Source of the DNA: Vescimonas coprocola
GTDB lineage: Bacteria; Bacillota; Clostridia; Oscillospirales; Oscillospiraceae
Direction of reading: 5' to 3'
Length of the DNA: 64,000 nucleotides
NCBI RefSeq assembly: GCF_018408575.1
Contig: NZ_AP023418.1
Location: 2,012,415 to 2,076,414 of the forward strand
Shown here: in pieces, positions 52,586 to 61,091 of the stretch
How positions within the stretch are numbered: position 1 is the stretch's first letter
Layout of the letters: the number at the start of each line of letters is the position of its first letter
Made by a program: the position numbers and the translations under genes
Notes under the pieces: model-generated
Told to the model about the DNA's origin: nothing
Database searches by the model: none
Seen by the model: only the letters and a program-made list of their open reading frames with translations

Positions 52586-52631
52586 TGGCGTCCATAAGAG
52601 GATTTGAACCTCCGACCCCACGCTTAGGAGT
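52586..52631 (-). other. 3' half of tRNA-Arg(CCU), probable ICE attachment site
   Basis: Reading the minus strand, an anticodon loop CTCCTAA, the 3' anticodon strand, a T arm (GGAGG-TTCAAAT-CCTCT), the 3' acceptor strand TATGGAC, and GCCA are present, but the 5' half has no pairing partner. A tRNA 3' half next to ICE genes is what tyrosine-recombinase integration leaves. Because the tRNA points left, the intact copy should lie to the right, beyond ICE2. Confidence 0.75.
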
Positions 52632-52868
52632 ATGGCTTACCATGTGATACACGGTTCGGATGTAACTTCCAATATCATCCCTTACGCAGAATGACTTGTA
52701 GTAAACGAACTTTATGGTGCAAAACACCTATTCTGACGCAGTTTTATGTGTCCGTTGGGTGGTCCTATTAGCAAATTCTTAGCAAGAGGACACCCAGCCA
52801 AAGCCGATTGCTACTGCCATTCTCCACTCCCTTAGTCAAAATGACAAGGCAAATACATGGAGGTTACT
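52632..52868. other. Non-coding left end of ICE2
   Basis: No gene. It holds TTAGCAAATTC and TTAGCAAGAGG (52768-52790), possible integrase arm sites, inside a GGGTG(G)TCCT / AGGACACCC inverted repeat at 52758-52795. It leads into the ribosome site of the HTH gene. Confidence 0.45.
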
Positions 52869-53066
52869 ATGGACAAGAAAGAGAAAAAGTCACTGCCGGA
52901 ACCGCGCACATATACCGTGGAACAGATTGCGGCCATGCTCAACATCGGTCGCACAACCGCATATCAGCTCGTCAAGCAGGAGGAGTTCAGAATCGTCCGC
53001 ATAGGAAATGCGATCCGCGTCTCCAAGAAATCTTTTGACGAGTGGCTGGAAAGTTTGGAATTGTGA
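52869..53066 (+). CDS. Excisionase-type HTH protein (ICE2)
   Basis: 65 residues: TYTVEQIAAMLNIGRTTAYQLVKQEEFRIVRIGNAIRVSKKSFDEWLESL, a MerR/excisionase-type winged helix of the kind placed beside attachment sites. ATG 52869 has GGAGG upstream. It probably binds the nearby att region to favour excision or regulates the next genes. A strong terminator follows. Confidence 0.78.
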   Translation: MDKKEKKSLPEPRTYTVEQIAAMLNIGRTTAYQLVKQEEFRIVRIGNAIRVSKKSFDEWLESLEL

Positions 53067-53076
53067 ATATCGCAAG

Positions 53077-53115
53077 AAACGCCGTAGGCTCAAAAAACCT
53101 ATGGCGTTTTTTTAT
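53077..53115 (+). terminator. Terminator after the HTH gene
   Basis: AAACGCC(G)TAGG pairs with CCTA(T)GGCGTTT around CTCAAAAAA, followed by T7. Confidence 0.8.
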
Positions 53116-53138
53116 ACCCATTTTGAAGGAGGCTGGCA

Positions 53139-53660
53139 ATGAAATTGACAGAAGCAGAAATGAGGATGGTGTTTCAGATTGAAAGTACCAATCAGAACGC
53201 TGCCCTGAATGAGATTTACATGACATGGCGCTATGCGCCGAACCCGGTAACGAAAGAAACGGCGGAAGGCCTTCTGGACAAGCTCCGCCCTCTGTCGGAT
53301 CAGGAGTGTATGGATTTGATCCGCAAGGTGCAGACCGAATATCGTCTGCCGGAGAAGGCCCGCACCATCGGGGAAATGCTGGCAGAAGCCAGGCAACGAT
53401 CCGGGGCGCAGAAGTTATCCGGCCATGACATTATGGCTTTGGAGCGTTTCGACCCGGCAACCAGACACATGATCGTCTTTGATGTTCTTACCCATGACTC
53501 GCCTGTTGGCTGGAAGGGTGAGAAAATGCGCCTGTTCCTGACCGACGCCGGATACAGCAAGGCTTTGGAGAATCAGGAAAACGGGCATATCAAAATCCGC
53601 AACCATGCGAAGGTGCTTTCCGGCGACCTCCACTATGACCATAAAGGCCGTGAGAGGTAG
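53139..53660 (+). CDS. Conserved ICE protein, unknown (ICE2)
   Basis: 173 residues. The C-terminal 90 residues match the ICE1 protein at 47616 (ERFDPATRHMIVFDVLTHDS, then HAKVLSGDLHYDHKGRER). The N-terminal part begins MKLTEAEMRMVFQIESTNQN. AAGGAGG precedes the start. Function unknown. The 170 bases after it (53661-53829) show no gene. Confidence 0.7.
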   Translation: MKLTEAEMRMVFQIESTNQNAALNEIYMTWRYAPNPVTKETAEGLLDKLRPLSDQECMDLIRKVQTEYRLPEKARTIGEMLAEARQRSGAQKLSGHDIMALERFDPATRHMIVFDVLTHDSPVGWKGEKMRLFLTDAGYSKALENQENGHIKIRNHAKVLSGDLHYDHKGRER

Positions 53661-53829
53661 CGCCCCCAAAATGTATCAAAATCAGTGGGATATCTTCTGT
53701 TTCTTCCTCTGTAGCTTGCGTTCTGAACAGGGCGTGGATGTTTTCCCATGTGGGAGGCTATGGAGGCATACGGACGGGTAAACCACTCAAAATCAACACT
53801 TTTTATTTTCACAGGAAGGAGGTGCGAAG

Positions 53830-54741
53830 ATGGCTGTTTTTCGTATTGAAAAGACCCGTGATTATACGGTCATGTCGAACCATCACTTGAAAGATCGAAC
53901 GCTGACCCTGAAATCCAAAGGGCTGCTGTCCATGATGTTGTCGCTCCCTGACGAGTGGAATTACACCACCAGAGGTCTTGCGGCGATCTGTCGGGAAGGT
54001 GTGGACAGTATCGGTGCGGCATTGAAGGAGCTGGAAAACCACGGGTATATCCGGCGCACCCAGCTTCGGGACGAAAAAGGCAAGATTACGGATACTGAGT
54101 ATGTCATTTACGAAATGCCTCAGTGCGAGCCGCCGTCAAGCCCAGATACGCCTTTACCGGGTACGGCAAAGCCATATACGGAAAACCCGGATATGGGTAT
54201 CCCGGATACGGCGGAACCGTGTACGGAAAACCCCGCACAATTAAATACTAAGAAATCAAGTAAAGAAACATCAAAGACTGATTTATCAAGTACAGAACTA
54301 TCAAATCCTATCCAATCAAATCCCCCTACCCCCGCAGGGGCAAGGATGGGAACGGATCGGATGGGAGCCAGAGAATGTTATCGTGAAGTGATTTTGGATA
54401 ACATCGAGTACAGCTATCTGGTGCAGGACAGCCATATCGACCGTGAGCAGCTTGACGAGATTGTTGACTTGATTGTGGATACCGTATGTTCTGCCCGCAA
54501 AGTCATCCGCATTGCCGGAGATGATTATCCGGCGGAGGTAGTAAAGTCCCGGTTTATGAAGCTGGACAGTTCCCATGTTCAGTATGTCATGGACTGCATG
54601 AAGGACAATACCTCCTATGTTCGCAACATCAAGAAATATCTGCTGGCGGCGCTGTATAACGCCCCGACCACCATCAACAGCTACTATTCTTCCCTGGTGC
54701 AGCACGATATGTACGGGGACGGGCAAAGGGGGCGAGGCTAA
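53830..54741 (+). CDS. RepA-like/DUF6017 replication protein (ICE2)
   Basis: 303 residues. The N-terminal winged helix (LKSKGLLSMMLSLPDEWNYTT, RGLAAICREGVDSIGAALKEL) is of the type found in replication proteins, followed by a Pro/Thr linker with imperfect PDT..GTA..YTENP repeats, and a DUF6017 C-terminal block (KSRFMKLDSSHVQYVMDC) shared with the ICE1 protein. AAGGAGG precedes ATG 53830. It is directly followed by PcfB. Confidence 0.8.
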   Translation: MAVFRIEKTRDYTVMSNHHLKDRTLTLKSKGLLSMMLSLPDEWNYTTRGLAAICREGVDSIGAALKELENHGYIRRTQLRDEKGKITDTEYVIYEMPQCEPPSSPDTPLPGTAKPYTENPDMGIPDTAEPCTENPAQLNTKKSSKETSKTDLSSTELSNPIQSNPPTPAGARMGTDRMGARECYREVILDNIEYSYLVQDSHIDREQLDEIVDLIVDTVCSARKVIRIAGDDYPAEVVKSRFMKLDSSHVQYVMDCMKDNTSYVRNIKKYLLAALYNAPTTINSYYSSLVQHDMYGDGQRGRG

Positions 54742-55233
54742 ATGCAGGAGGAAGTAACGCGGGGCGCCGTGACGCTCATTGTTGACGGAGCCAAGCTAAG
54801 TGAGCGGGTCTTTGAAAAGGCCGTCAAAAAGTTCCTGGAGGAAATCCAGAAAAGCCAGAAGCCCAAAATCTACCGCGGCAGGCAGAGCCTTAAACAGCTT
54901 GCCAGCCAGAACGCCGGTCTTGCCAATATCGAGATCAGCGACAAGAATATCAAGGCTTTCTCCCGTGTGGCGAAGAAATACCATGTGGATTTTGCATTGA
55001 AGAAGGACACCGCCGCAGAGCAGCCCCGTTACCTGGTCTTTTTCAAAAGCCGGGACACGGATGCCATCACAGCGGCATTTCAGGAGTTTGCCAGCCGCAA
55101 AATGAGCCGTGAGAAAAAGCCCTCCATCCGGGAACGGCTGACCCAGGCGAAGGAACAGGCGGCGGAGAAAGTGGAACACCGCACCATTGACCGGGAGAAA
55201 GTAAAGGTCAAAGATCGGAGCGTGCAGAGATGA
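54742..55233 (+). CDS. PcfB family protein (DUF3801), ICE2
   Basis: 163 residues, homologous to the ICE1 protein at 47097: SQNAGLANIEISDKNIKAF, YHVDFALKKDTAAEQPRYLVFF. It begins right after the RepA-like stop and overlaps the T4CP start (ATGA), so the three are co-translated. It likely links relaxosome and coupling protein. Confidence 0.83.
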   Translation: MQEEVTRGAVTLIVDGAKLSERVFEKAVKKFLEEIQKSQKPKIYRGRQSLKQLASQNAGLANIEISDKNIKAFSRVAKKYHVDFALKKDTAAEQPRYLVFFKSRDTDAITAAFQEFASRKMSREKKPSIRERLTQAKEQAAEKVEHRTIDREKVKVKDRSVQR

Positions 55234-56987
55234 ATATGAAAAAAATGTTTTTGCTGAACCTTCCGTATCTTCTGTTCGTGTATCCCTTCGATAAGCTGGC
55301 ACAGGCTTTCCGGCTTGCGCCCGGTGCTGACCTTTCCGGCAAGCTGCTCTCCATTGGGGACGGCTTCACGGCAGCCCTTTCCTCCCCGTGGCTCAGTTTC
55401 CATCCCACGGACCTTCTGATCGGTATAGCTGGTGCGGTGGTCCTTCGCATGGCGGTCTACCTGAAAGGCAAAAACGCCAAGAAATACCGCCACGGAATCG
55501 AGTATGGTTCTGCCCGCTGGGGTACGGCGGCAGATATCGCTCCCTACATGGACAAGGACTTTTTCCAGAACATCCCTATGACGCAGACGGAGCGAATCAC
55601 AATGGCGAGCCGTCCAAAGCAGCCGAAGTATGCCAGAAACAAAAACATTCTGGTGATCGGCGGTTCCGGCAGCGGCAAGACACGGTTCTTCTGTAAGCCG
55701 TCGCTGCTGCAAGCCCATTCGTCCTATGTCTGCACCGATCCGAAAGGAACCTTGCTGCCGGAGATCGGCACTTTCCTGGAACGGAAGAAATACCGTATCA
55801 AGTGCCTCAACCTGATAAACTTCCGAAAATCTATGAGATACAACCCACTGGCCTACATTCGGTCAGAGAAGGATATCTTAAAGCTGGTGAACGCCCTGAT
55901 TATGAACACGAAGGGCGAAGGCGAAAAATCTTCGGAAGATTTCTGGGTCAAAGCGGAACGCCTCTATTATTCCGCGCTGATTGGCTACATCTGGTACGAG
56001 GCCACGGAGGAAGAAAAGAACTTCATCACACTTCTGGACCTTATCAATGCCAGTGAAGCCAGAGAGGACGACGAAACCTATCAAAGCCCGGTGGACTTGC
56101 TCTTTTCTCAGTTGGAGGGACGGGAGCCGGACCACTTCGCCGTGAAGCAGTACCGCAAATTCAAAATGGCGGCGGGCAAAACCTTAAAATCCATTCTCAT
56201 TTCCTGCGGTGCCCGGCTTGCTCCCTTTGACATCAAGGAGCTGCGGGACCTGATGGAGTATGACGAACTGGAACTGGATACCCTGGGCGACCAAAAGACG
56301 GTGCTGTTTGTGATCCTGTCGGATACGGACAGCACTTTCAATTTCGTGGCCGCCCTCATGTATAGTCAGCTTTTCAATCTGCTCTGCGACAAGGCGGATG
56401 ACTTCTACGGCGGTCGTCTGCCCGTCCATGTTCGTCTGATCCTGGACGAGTTTGCCAACATCGGCCAGATACCGAACTTTGATAAGCTGATCGCCACCAT
56501 CCGAAGCCGTGAAATATCGGCTTCTATTATTTTGCAGTCGCAGAGTCAGTTAAAGACCATCTACAAGGACGCGGCAGATACCATCGTCGGTAACTGTGAC
56601 AGCACCTTGTTTTTGGGAGGCAAAGAGAAATCCACGCTCAAGGAAATTTCGGAGCTGCTGGGGAAAGAGACCATTGATCTCTATAACCAGTCCGAAAACC
56701 GGGGCAGTCAGGTTTCCCATGGCCTCAGTTATCAGAAATTAGGAAAGGAGTTGATGACCCAGGACGAATTAGCAGTGATGGACGGCGGCAAGTGTATCTT
56801 CATGCTGCGGGGCGTGCGCCCGTTCCTTTCGGACAAGTACGACCTCACCCGGCACCCGAATTACAGATACACGGCCGACGCCGACCCTAAAAATGTCTTT
56901 GACATGGAACGGTACATGAAGAAGCAGCGTGCCGTGGTAAAACCCACGGACACCTTCGATGTGTACGAGATTGACGCAACAACTTAA
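55230..56987 (+). CDS. VirD4/TraG-type coupling protein (T4CP), intact (ICE2)
   Basis: 585 residues. Two N-terminal membrane helices, YGSARWGTAADIAPYMDKD, Walker A GGSGSGKT near 150 and Walker B LILDEFANIGQ near 408; the uninterrupted AAGKTLKSILISCGARL shows the site where IME2 split the ICE1 homologue. It brings the relaxase-DNA complex to the channel and uses ATP to move it. The first and second ATG (55230, 55236) are both possible. It could in principle serve ICE1 and the IMEs. Confidence 0.9.
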   Translation: MNMKKMFLLNLPYLLFVYPFDKLAQAFRLAPGADLSGKLLSIGDGFTAALSSPWLSFHPTDLLIGIAGAVVLRMAVYLKGKNAKKYRHGIEYGSARWGTAADIAPYMDKDFFQNIPMTQTERITMASRPKQPKYARNKNILVIGGSGSGKTRFFCKPSLLQAHSSYVCTDPKGTLLPEIGTFLERKKYRIKCLNLINFRKSMRYNPLAYIRSEKDILKLVNALIMNTKGEGEKSSEDFWVKAERLYYSALIGYIWYEATEEEKNFITLLDLINASEAREDDETYQSPVDLLFSQLEGREPDHFAVKQYRKFKMAAGKTLKSILISCGARLAPFDIKELRDLMEYDELELDTLGDQKTVLFVILSDTDSTFNFVAALMYSQLFNLLCDKADDFYGGRLPVHVRLILDEFANIGQIPNFDKLIATIRSREISASIILQSQSQLKTIYKDAADTIVGNCDSTLFLGGKEKSTLKEISELLGKETIDLYNQSENRGSQVSHGLSYQKLGKELMTQDELAVMDGGKCIFMLRGVRPFLSDKYDLTRHPNYRYTADADPKNVFDMERYMKKQRAVVKPTDTFDVYEIDATT

Positions 56988-57023
56988 CCCAAAATCAAAA
57001 ACATTTTTTAGGAGGATTATTTT

Positions 57024-57239
57024 ATGGAATTTTTCAACAGCGCAGTTGGTGTTTTGCAGACTCTCGTAGTGGCCCTGGGCGCAGGTCTTGGTATCTGGGG
57101 CGTTATCAACCTTCTGGAAGGTTACGGTCAGGACAACCCTGCTTCCAAAAGCCAGGGTATGAAACAGTTGATGGCCGGCGGCGGTGTCGCCCTCATCGGC
57201 ATCACCCTTGTACCTCTGCTCTCCGGCCTGTTCGGTTGA
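57024..57239 (+). CDS. Maff2 family small membrane protein (ICE2)
   Basis: 71 residues, nearly identical to the ICE1 Maff2 (LGAGLGIWGVINLLEGYG, KQLMAGGGVALIG). Two membrane helices. AGGAGG precedes ATG 57024. Probable VirB2-like channel component, by position before VirB6. Confidence 0.9.
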   Translation: MEFFNSAVGVLQTLVVALGAGLGIWGVINLLEGYGQDNPASKSQGMKQLMAGGGVALIGITLVPLLSGLFG

Positions 57240-57259
57240 TCGTCCGGCGGTGATCGCTT

Positions 57260-58129
57260 ATGGGCGGCATACTCGACAAACTCGATGAATGGCTCCGAGG
57301 GCTGCTCATCGAGGGAATCACGGGAAACCTGTCGGGCATGTTCGATACGGTCAATACCAAAGTAGGCGAGATCGCCGGTGAAGTGGGACAGACGCCGCTG
57401 GCATGGAACAGCGGCGTCTTTTCTATGATCCGAAACCTCTCTGAAACGGTGATCGTTCCAATCGCCGGGGTTATCCTGACATTCGTAATGTGTTATGAGC
57501 TGATCCAGCTTGTGACAGAGAAAAACAATCTGCACGATGTAGATACCTGGATGTTCTTCAAGTGGATTTTCAAGACCTTCTGTGCCGTTCTCATTGTGAC
57601 GAACACATGGAATATCGTCATGGGTATCTTCGATGTCGGGCAAAGCGTTGTGAACAGCAGCGCAGGCGTCATCATCGGGAATACCTCCATTGATATCAGC
57701 AGCGTTATCACGGATATGGAGGCGCAGCTTGAAGCCCTGGGCACGGGAGAATTGTTCGGGCTGTGGTTCCAGTCCCTTTTCGTGGGGCTTACCATGAACG
57801 CCCTTTCCATCTGTATCATGCTTGTCATTTACGGCCGCATGATCGAGGTGTATTTGACAACTTCCGTTGGACCAATCCCGCTTGCCGCTATGACGAACCG
57901 GGATTGGAGCCATACGGGGCAAAACTACTTGAAATCCCTGTTTGCATTGGCGTTCCAGGCATTTCTAATCATGGTGTGCGTGGGAATCTACTCTGTTTTG
58001 GTACAGAGTATCGCCACGGACGGAAATATTTCAGGCGCGATATGGGCCTGCATGGGCTACACGGTCCTGCTGTGCTTCGCCCTGTTCAAGACCGGCAGCC
58101 TCTCTAAGAGCCTGTTCGGAGCGCATTAA
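57260..58129 (+). CDS. VirB6/TrbL-like polytopic membrane protein (ICE2)
   Basis: 289 residues, about six membrane helices, with VDTWMFFKWIFKTFCAVLI matching the ICE1 protein at 33834. Likely inner-membrane pore of the conjugation channel. It starts 20 bases after Maff2. Confidence 0.85.
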   Translation: MGGILDKLDEWLRGLLIEGITGNLSGMFDTVNTKVGEIAGEVGQTPLAWNSGVFSMIRNLSETVIVPIAGVILTFVMCYELIQLVTEKNNLHDVDTWMFFKWIFKTFCAVLIVTNTWNIVMGIFDVGQSVVNSSAGVIIGNTSIDISSVITDMEAQLEALGTGELFGLWFQSLFVGLTMNALSICIMLVIYGRMIEVYLTTSVGPIPLAAMTNRDWSHTGQNYLKSLFALAFQAFLIMVCVGIYSVLVQSIATDGNISGAIWACMGYTVLLCFALFKTGSLSKSLFGAH

Positions 58130-58143
58130 GGAGGCTTGATAAA

Positions 58144-58578
58144 TTGGCGTATGTAACCATTCCAAAGGATTTGACGAAAGTAAAATCCAAAGTGCTGTTT
58201 GGGCTTACCAAACGGCAGCTTATATGTTTCGGAGCGGCGGCACTCATCGGAGTACCGCTTTTCTTTTTGCTCAGACGCACGGCCAGCAACAGCGCCGCCG
58301 CGTTCTGCATGATTATCGTCATGCTCCCGTTCTTTCTACTCGCCATGTATGAGCGGCACGGCCAATCCCTGGAAGTGGTGACCGGACAGGTCATCCGCTG
58401 TATGTTCCTGCGGACGAAAGAGCGGCCTTACCAGACAAACAATTTCTACGCAGCCTTGGAGCGGCAGGCCCAGGCGGAAAAGGAGGTGAAAGCCATTGTT
58501 CAGAAAGCAAAAGCCAGAGCCGCAGGCACGACAGGCGGCAAAACCAGCGGTAAAGCTGACCGCCGCAGAAAAGCGTGA
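58144..58578 (+). CDS. PrgI family membrane protein (ICE2)
   Basis: 144 residues, two membrane helices, starting AYVTIPKDLTKVKSKVLFGLT. Start TTG 58144 with AAGGAGG 9 bases upstream. It overlaps VirB4 by 83 bases, as in ICE1. Confidence 0.87.
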   Translation: MAYVTIPKDLTKVKSKVLFGLTKRQLICFGAAALIGVPLFFLLRRTASNSAAAFCMIIVMLPFFLLAMYERHGQSLEVVTGQVIRCMFLRTKERPYQTNNFYAALERQAQAEKEVKAIVQKAKARAAGTTGGKTSGKADRRRKA

Positions 58579-60925
58579 GATCAGCCGTATCTTGGAAACT
58601 GCCAGAGGCGACGGCAAGGTACATTCCGCACAGGATACCTTACCGTTCCGCCAGATGTACCCGGACGGCCTGTGCAAGCTGGACGACCACACCTGGTCGA
58701 AGTGTATCGAGTTCGAGGATGTGAATTATCAGCTTGCAAAGCCTGACGACCAGACGGCGATCTTTGAAGCTCTCTGCGATATGTATAACGCCCATGACGC
58801 TTCTATCGGAATGCAGCTCTCCCTTGTGAGCCGCCGCATGAACCGGGAGGATTTTGTGAAGCGTATCGAGATCGCAGCGCAGGGAGATCACTTCGACCAT
58901 ATCCGTGAGCTTTACACGCAAATGCTCCGCAAGCAGCTTGAACGGGGCAACAACGGTCTTATCAAAACAAAGTATCTGACCCTCACCATCGAGGCACGGG
59001 ACAGCAAAACCGCACGGGCACGATTTTCCCGAATCGTCATGGATGCCCTCAACCATTTCAAGGTCATGGGTGCTCTGGCAAAGGAGCTTGGCGGCAAGGA
59101 GTGGCTGGAAACGCTCCACGGCATCCTGCACCCGGACGGGGAACGGTTTGCCTTTGAATGGAGCTGGCTTGCCCCTTCCGGCCTGTCGGTTCAGGATTTT
59201 ATCGCACCATCTTCCTTCCGCTTCGGTGAAGCACGGAAGTTCACGATGGCGGATAAATTCTGTGCCGTGTCCTTTCTGCAGATCAGCGCACCGGAAATGG
59301 ATGACCGTATGCTCACCGAGCTGCTGGATACGGACAGCGGGCTGCTTGTCAGCCTCCATATCCGCAGCATGGACCAGAACGAGGCAATCAAAACGGTCAA
59401 GCGGAAAATCACTGACATTGACAGTATGAAGATCGACGCACAGAAAAAGGCAGTGCGGGAAGGTTTCGATATGGATATCATCCCCACCGATCTTGCCACC
59501 TACGCAGGCGAGGCAAAGAACATCCTCCGTGACCTGCAAAGCAGAAATGAGCGAATGTTCCTGATGACCTTCCTGGTGGTGAACTTTGCGGACAGCAAGC
59601 AAAAGCTGGAGAATGATCTTCTCCGTGCGGCAAGCGTGGCACAGAAATATAACTGCTCCCTGGTGCGGCTGGACTTCCAGCAGGAGGACGGCTTCGTGTC
59701 GGCTCTGCCCCTGGGTGTCAACCGTATTAAGATACAGCGCGGGCTTACCACTTCGGCAGTGGCGGTGTTCGTTCCCTTCACCACACAGGAGATTTTCCAC
59801 GGCGGCGAGGCCCTCTACTATGGACTCAATGCCACTTCCGGCAACATGATCCTTGCTGACCGCAAAAAGCTGAAAACGCCCAACGGCATGATCTTAGGCA
59901 CGCCCGGCAGCGGCAAGAGTTTTTCCGCAAAGCGTTCCATCGTGGGTGTGTTCCTGAATACAAAGGACGATATCTTGATCTGCGACCCGGAGGCTGAATA
60001 TTTTCCGTTGGTGAACCGTCTGGAAGGACAGGTCATCAAAATCTCACCTACCAGCACGCAGTATGTGAATCCTATGGATATCAACCTCAATTATAGCGAG
60101 GACGATAACCCGCTGGCGCTGAAATCCGACTTTATCCTGTCATTCTGCGAACTGGCGGCAGGCGGACGGAACGGTCTGGAGCCGGTGGAGAAAACGGTCA
60201 TTGACCGTGCTGTGCGGATCGTGTACCGCCCCTATATTGCAGACCCCCGCCCGGAGAATATGCCGCTGCTGGAAGATTTGTATGACGAGATCAAACGGCA
60301 GCCGGAGCCGGAGGCACAGCGGATCGCGGCGGCACTGGAACTGTATGTGCATGGCAGCCTGAATGTTTTTAACCACCGTACCAACGTGGATATCAACAAC
60401 CGCATTGTCTGCTTCGATATCAAGGAGCTGGGAAAGCAGCTCAAAAGCCTGGGTATGCTGGCGATCCAGGACCAGGTATGGAACCGTGTTTCCCAAAACC
60501 GGGATCAGGGTAAATCCACCTGGTACTTCGTGGACGAGTTCCACCTTCTGCTGCGCGGCGAGGTCGGTACCTGGAGCGTGGAGATTTGGAAACGCTTTCG
60601 CAAATGGGGCGGTATCCCCACGGGGATCACGCAGAACATTAAGGACCTGCTTTCCTCCCCGGAGATCGAGAACATCTTTGAAAACAGCGATTTTGTGTAC
60701 CTTCTGAACCAGGCCAGCGGAGACAGGAAAATCCTCTGCGAGCGCCTGAATATCTCCAACCAGCAGGCGGCGCATATCAGCAACGCAGGCCCCGGCGAGG
60801 GGCTGATCTTCTTCGGCAATGTGATCCTGCCTTTTGTGGATGACTTCCCGAAGGACAACGAGCTTTACAGCATTATGACAACAAAACTTGGTGAAACCGG
60901 GAAAGGAGAAAACGAATATGAATGA
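58496..60925 (+). CDS. VirB4-like conjugation ATPase (ICE2)
   Basis: 809 residues, homologous throughout to the ICE1 protein: Walker A GTPGSGKS after DRKKLKTPNGMILG, WYFVDEFHLLLRG and GGIPTGITQNIKDLL. Start TTG 58496, 7 bases after AAGGAGGTG. It energises channel assembly and substrate transfer. The next small gene begins within its last codons. Confidence 0.9.
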   Translation: MFRKQKPEPQARQAAKPAVKLTAAEKREISRILETARGDGKVHSAQDTLPFRQMYPDGLCKLDDHTWSKCIEFEDVNYQLAKPDDQTAIFEALCDMYNAHDASIGMQLSLVSRRMNREDFVKRIEIAAQGDHFDHIRELYTQMLRKQLERGNNGLIKTKYLTLTIEARDSKTARARFSRIVMDALNHFKVMGALAKELGGKEWLETLHGILHPDGERFAFEWSWLAPSGLSVQDFIAPSSFRFGEARKFTMADKFCAVSFLQISAPEMDDRMLTELLDTDSGLLVSLHIRSMDQNEAIKTVKRKITDIDSMKIDAQKKAVREGFDMDIIPTDLATYAGEAKNILRDLQSRNERMFLMTFLVVNFADSKQKLENDLLRAASVAQKYNCSLVRLDFQQEDGFVSALPLGVNRIKIQRGLTTSAVAVFVPFTTQEIFHGGEALYYGLNATSGNMILADRKKLKTPNGMILGTPGSGKSFSAKRSIVGVFLNTKDDILICDPEAEYFPLVNRLEGQVIKISPTSTQYVNPMDINLNYSEDDNPLALKSDFILSFCELAAGGRNGLEPVEKTVIDRAVRIVYRPYIADPRPENMPLLEDLYDEIKRQPEPEAQRIAAALELYVHGSLNVFNHRTNVDINNRIVCFDIKELGKQLKSLGMLAIQDQVWNRVSQNRDQGKSTWYFVDEFHLLLRGEVGTWSVEIWKRFRKWGGIPTGITQNIKDLLSSPEIENIFENSDFVYLLNQASGDRKILCERLNISNQQAAHISNAGPGEGLIFFGNVILPFVDDFPKDNELYSIMTTKLGETGKGENEYE

Positions 60926-61091
60926 TCCCCGCTATTTGCATACAGAAGAAAAACAGGAAGGTGAAACCTTCTTTGATGTGATGAACCGGCTGATTGCCAG
61001 AAGCAAGGCGGTCACGGCGGATATTGAGGCGGTCCTTGCGGAGCTGGAAAGTGAGATCGAACCGTTCCGTGCGCCGAAGGACCATGAATAA
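60918..61091 (+). CDS. Small ICE2 protein, unknown
   Basis: 57 residues from ATG 60918 with GAAAGGAG upstream. Acidic and helical (FFDVMNRLIARSKAVTADIEAVLAE). It overlaps the VirB4 stop and the methylase start, so it belongs to the same translated series. No family recognised. Confidence 0.6.
   Translation: MNDPRYLHTEEKQEGETFFDVMNRLIARSKAVTADIEAVLAELESEIEPFRAPKDHE

Noticed and set aside
52586-52631. A functional tRNA gene
   Set aside because: Only the 3' half is present; the 5' acceptor strand, D arm and 5' anticodon strand are missing.
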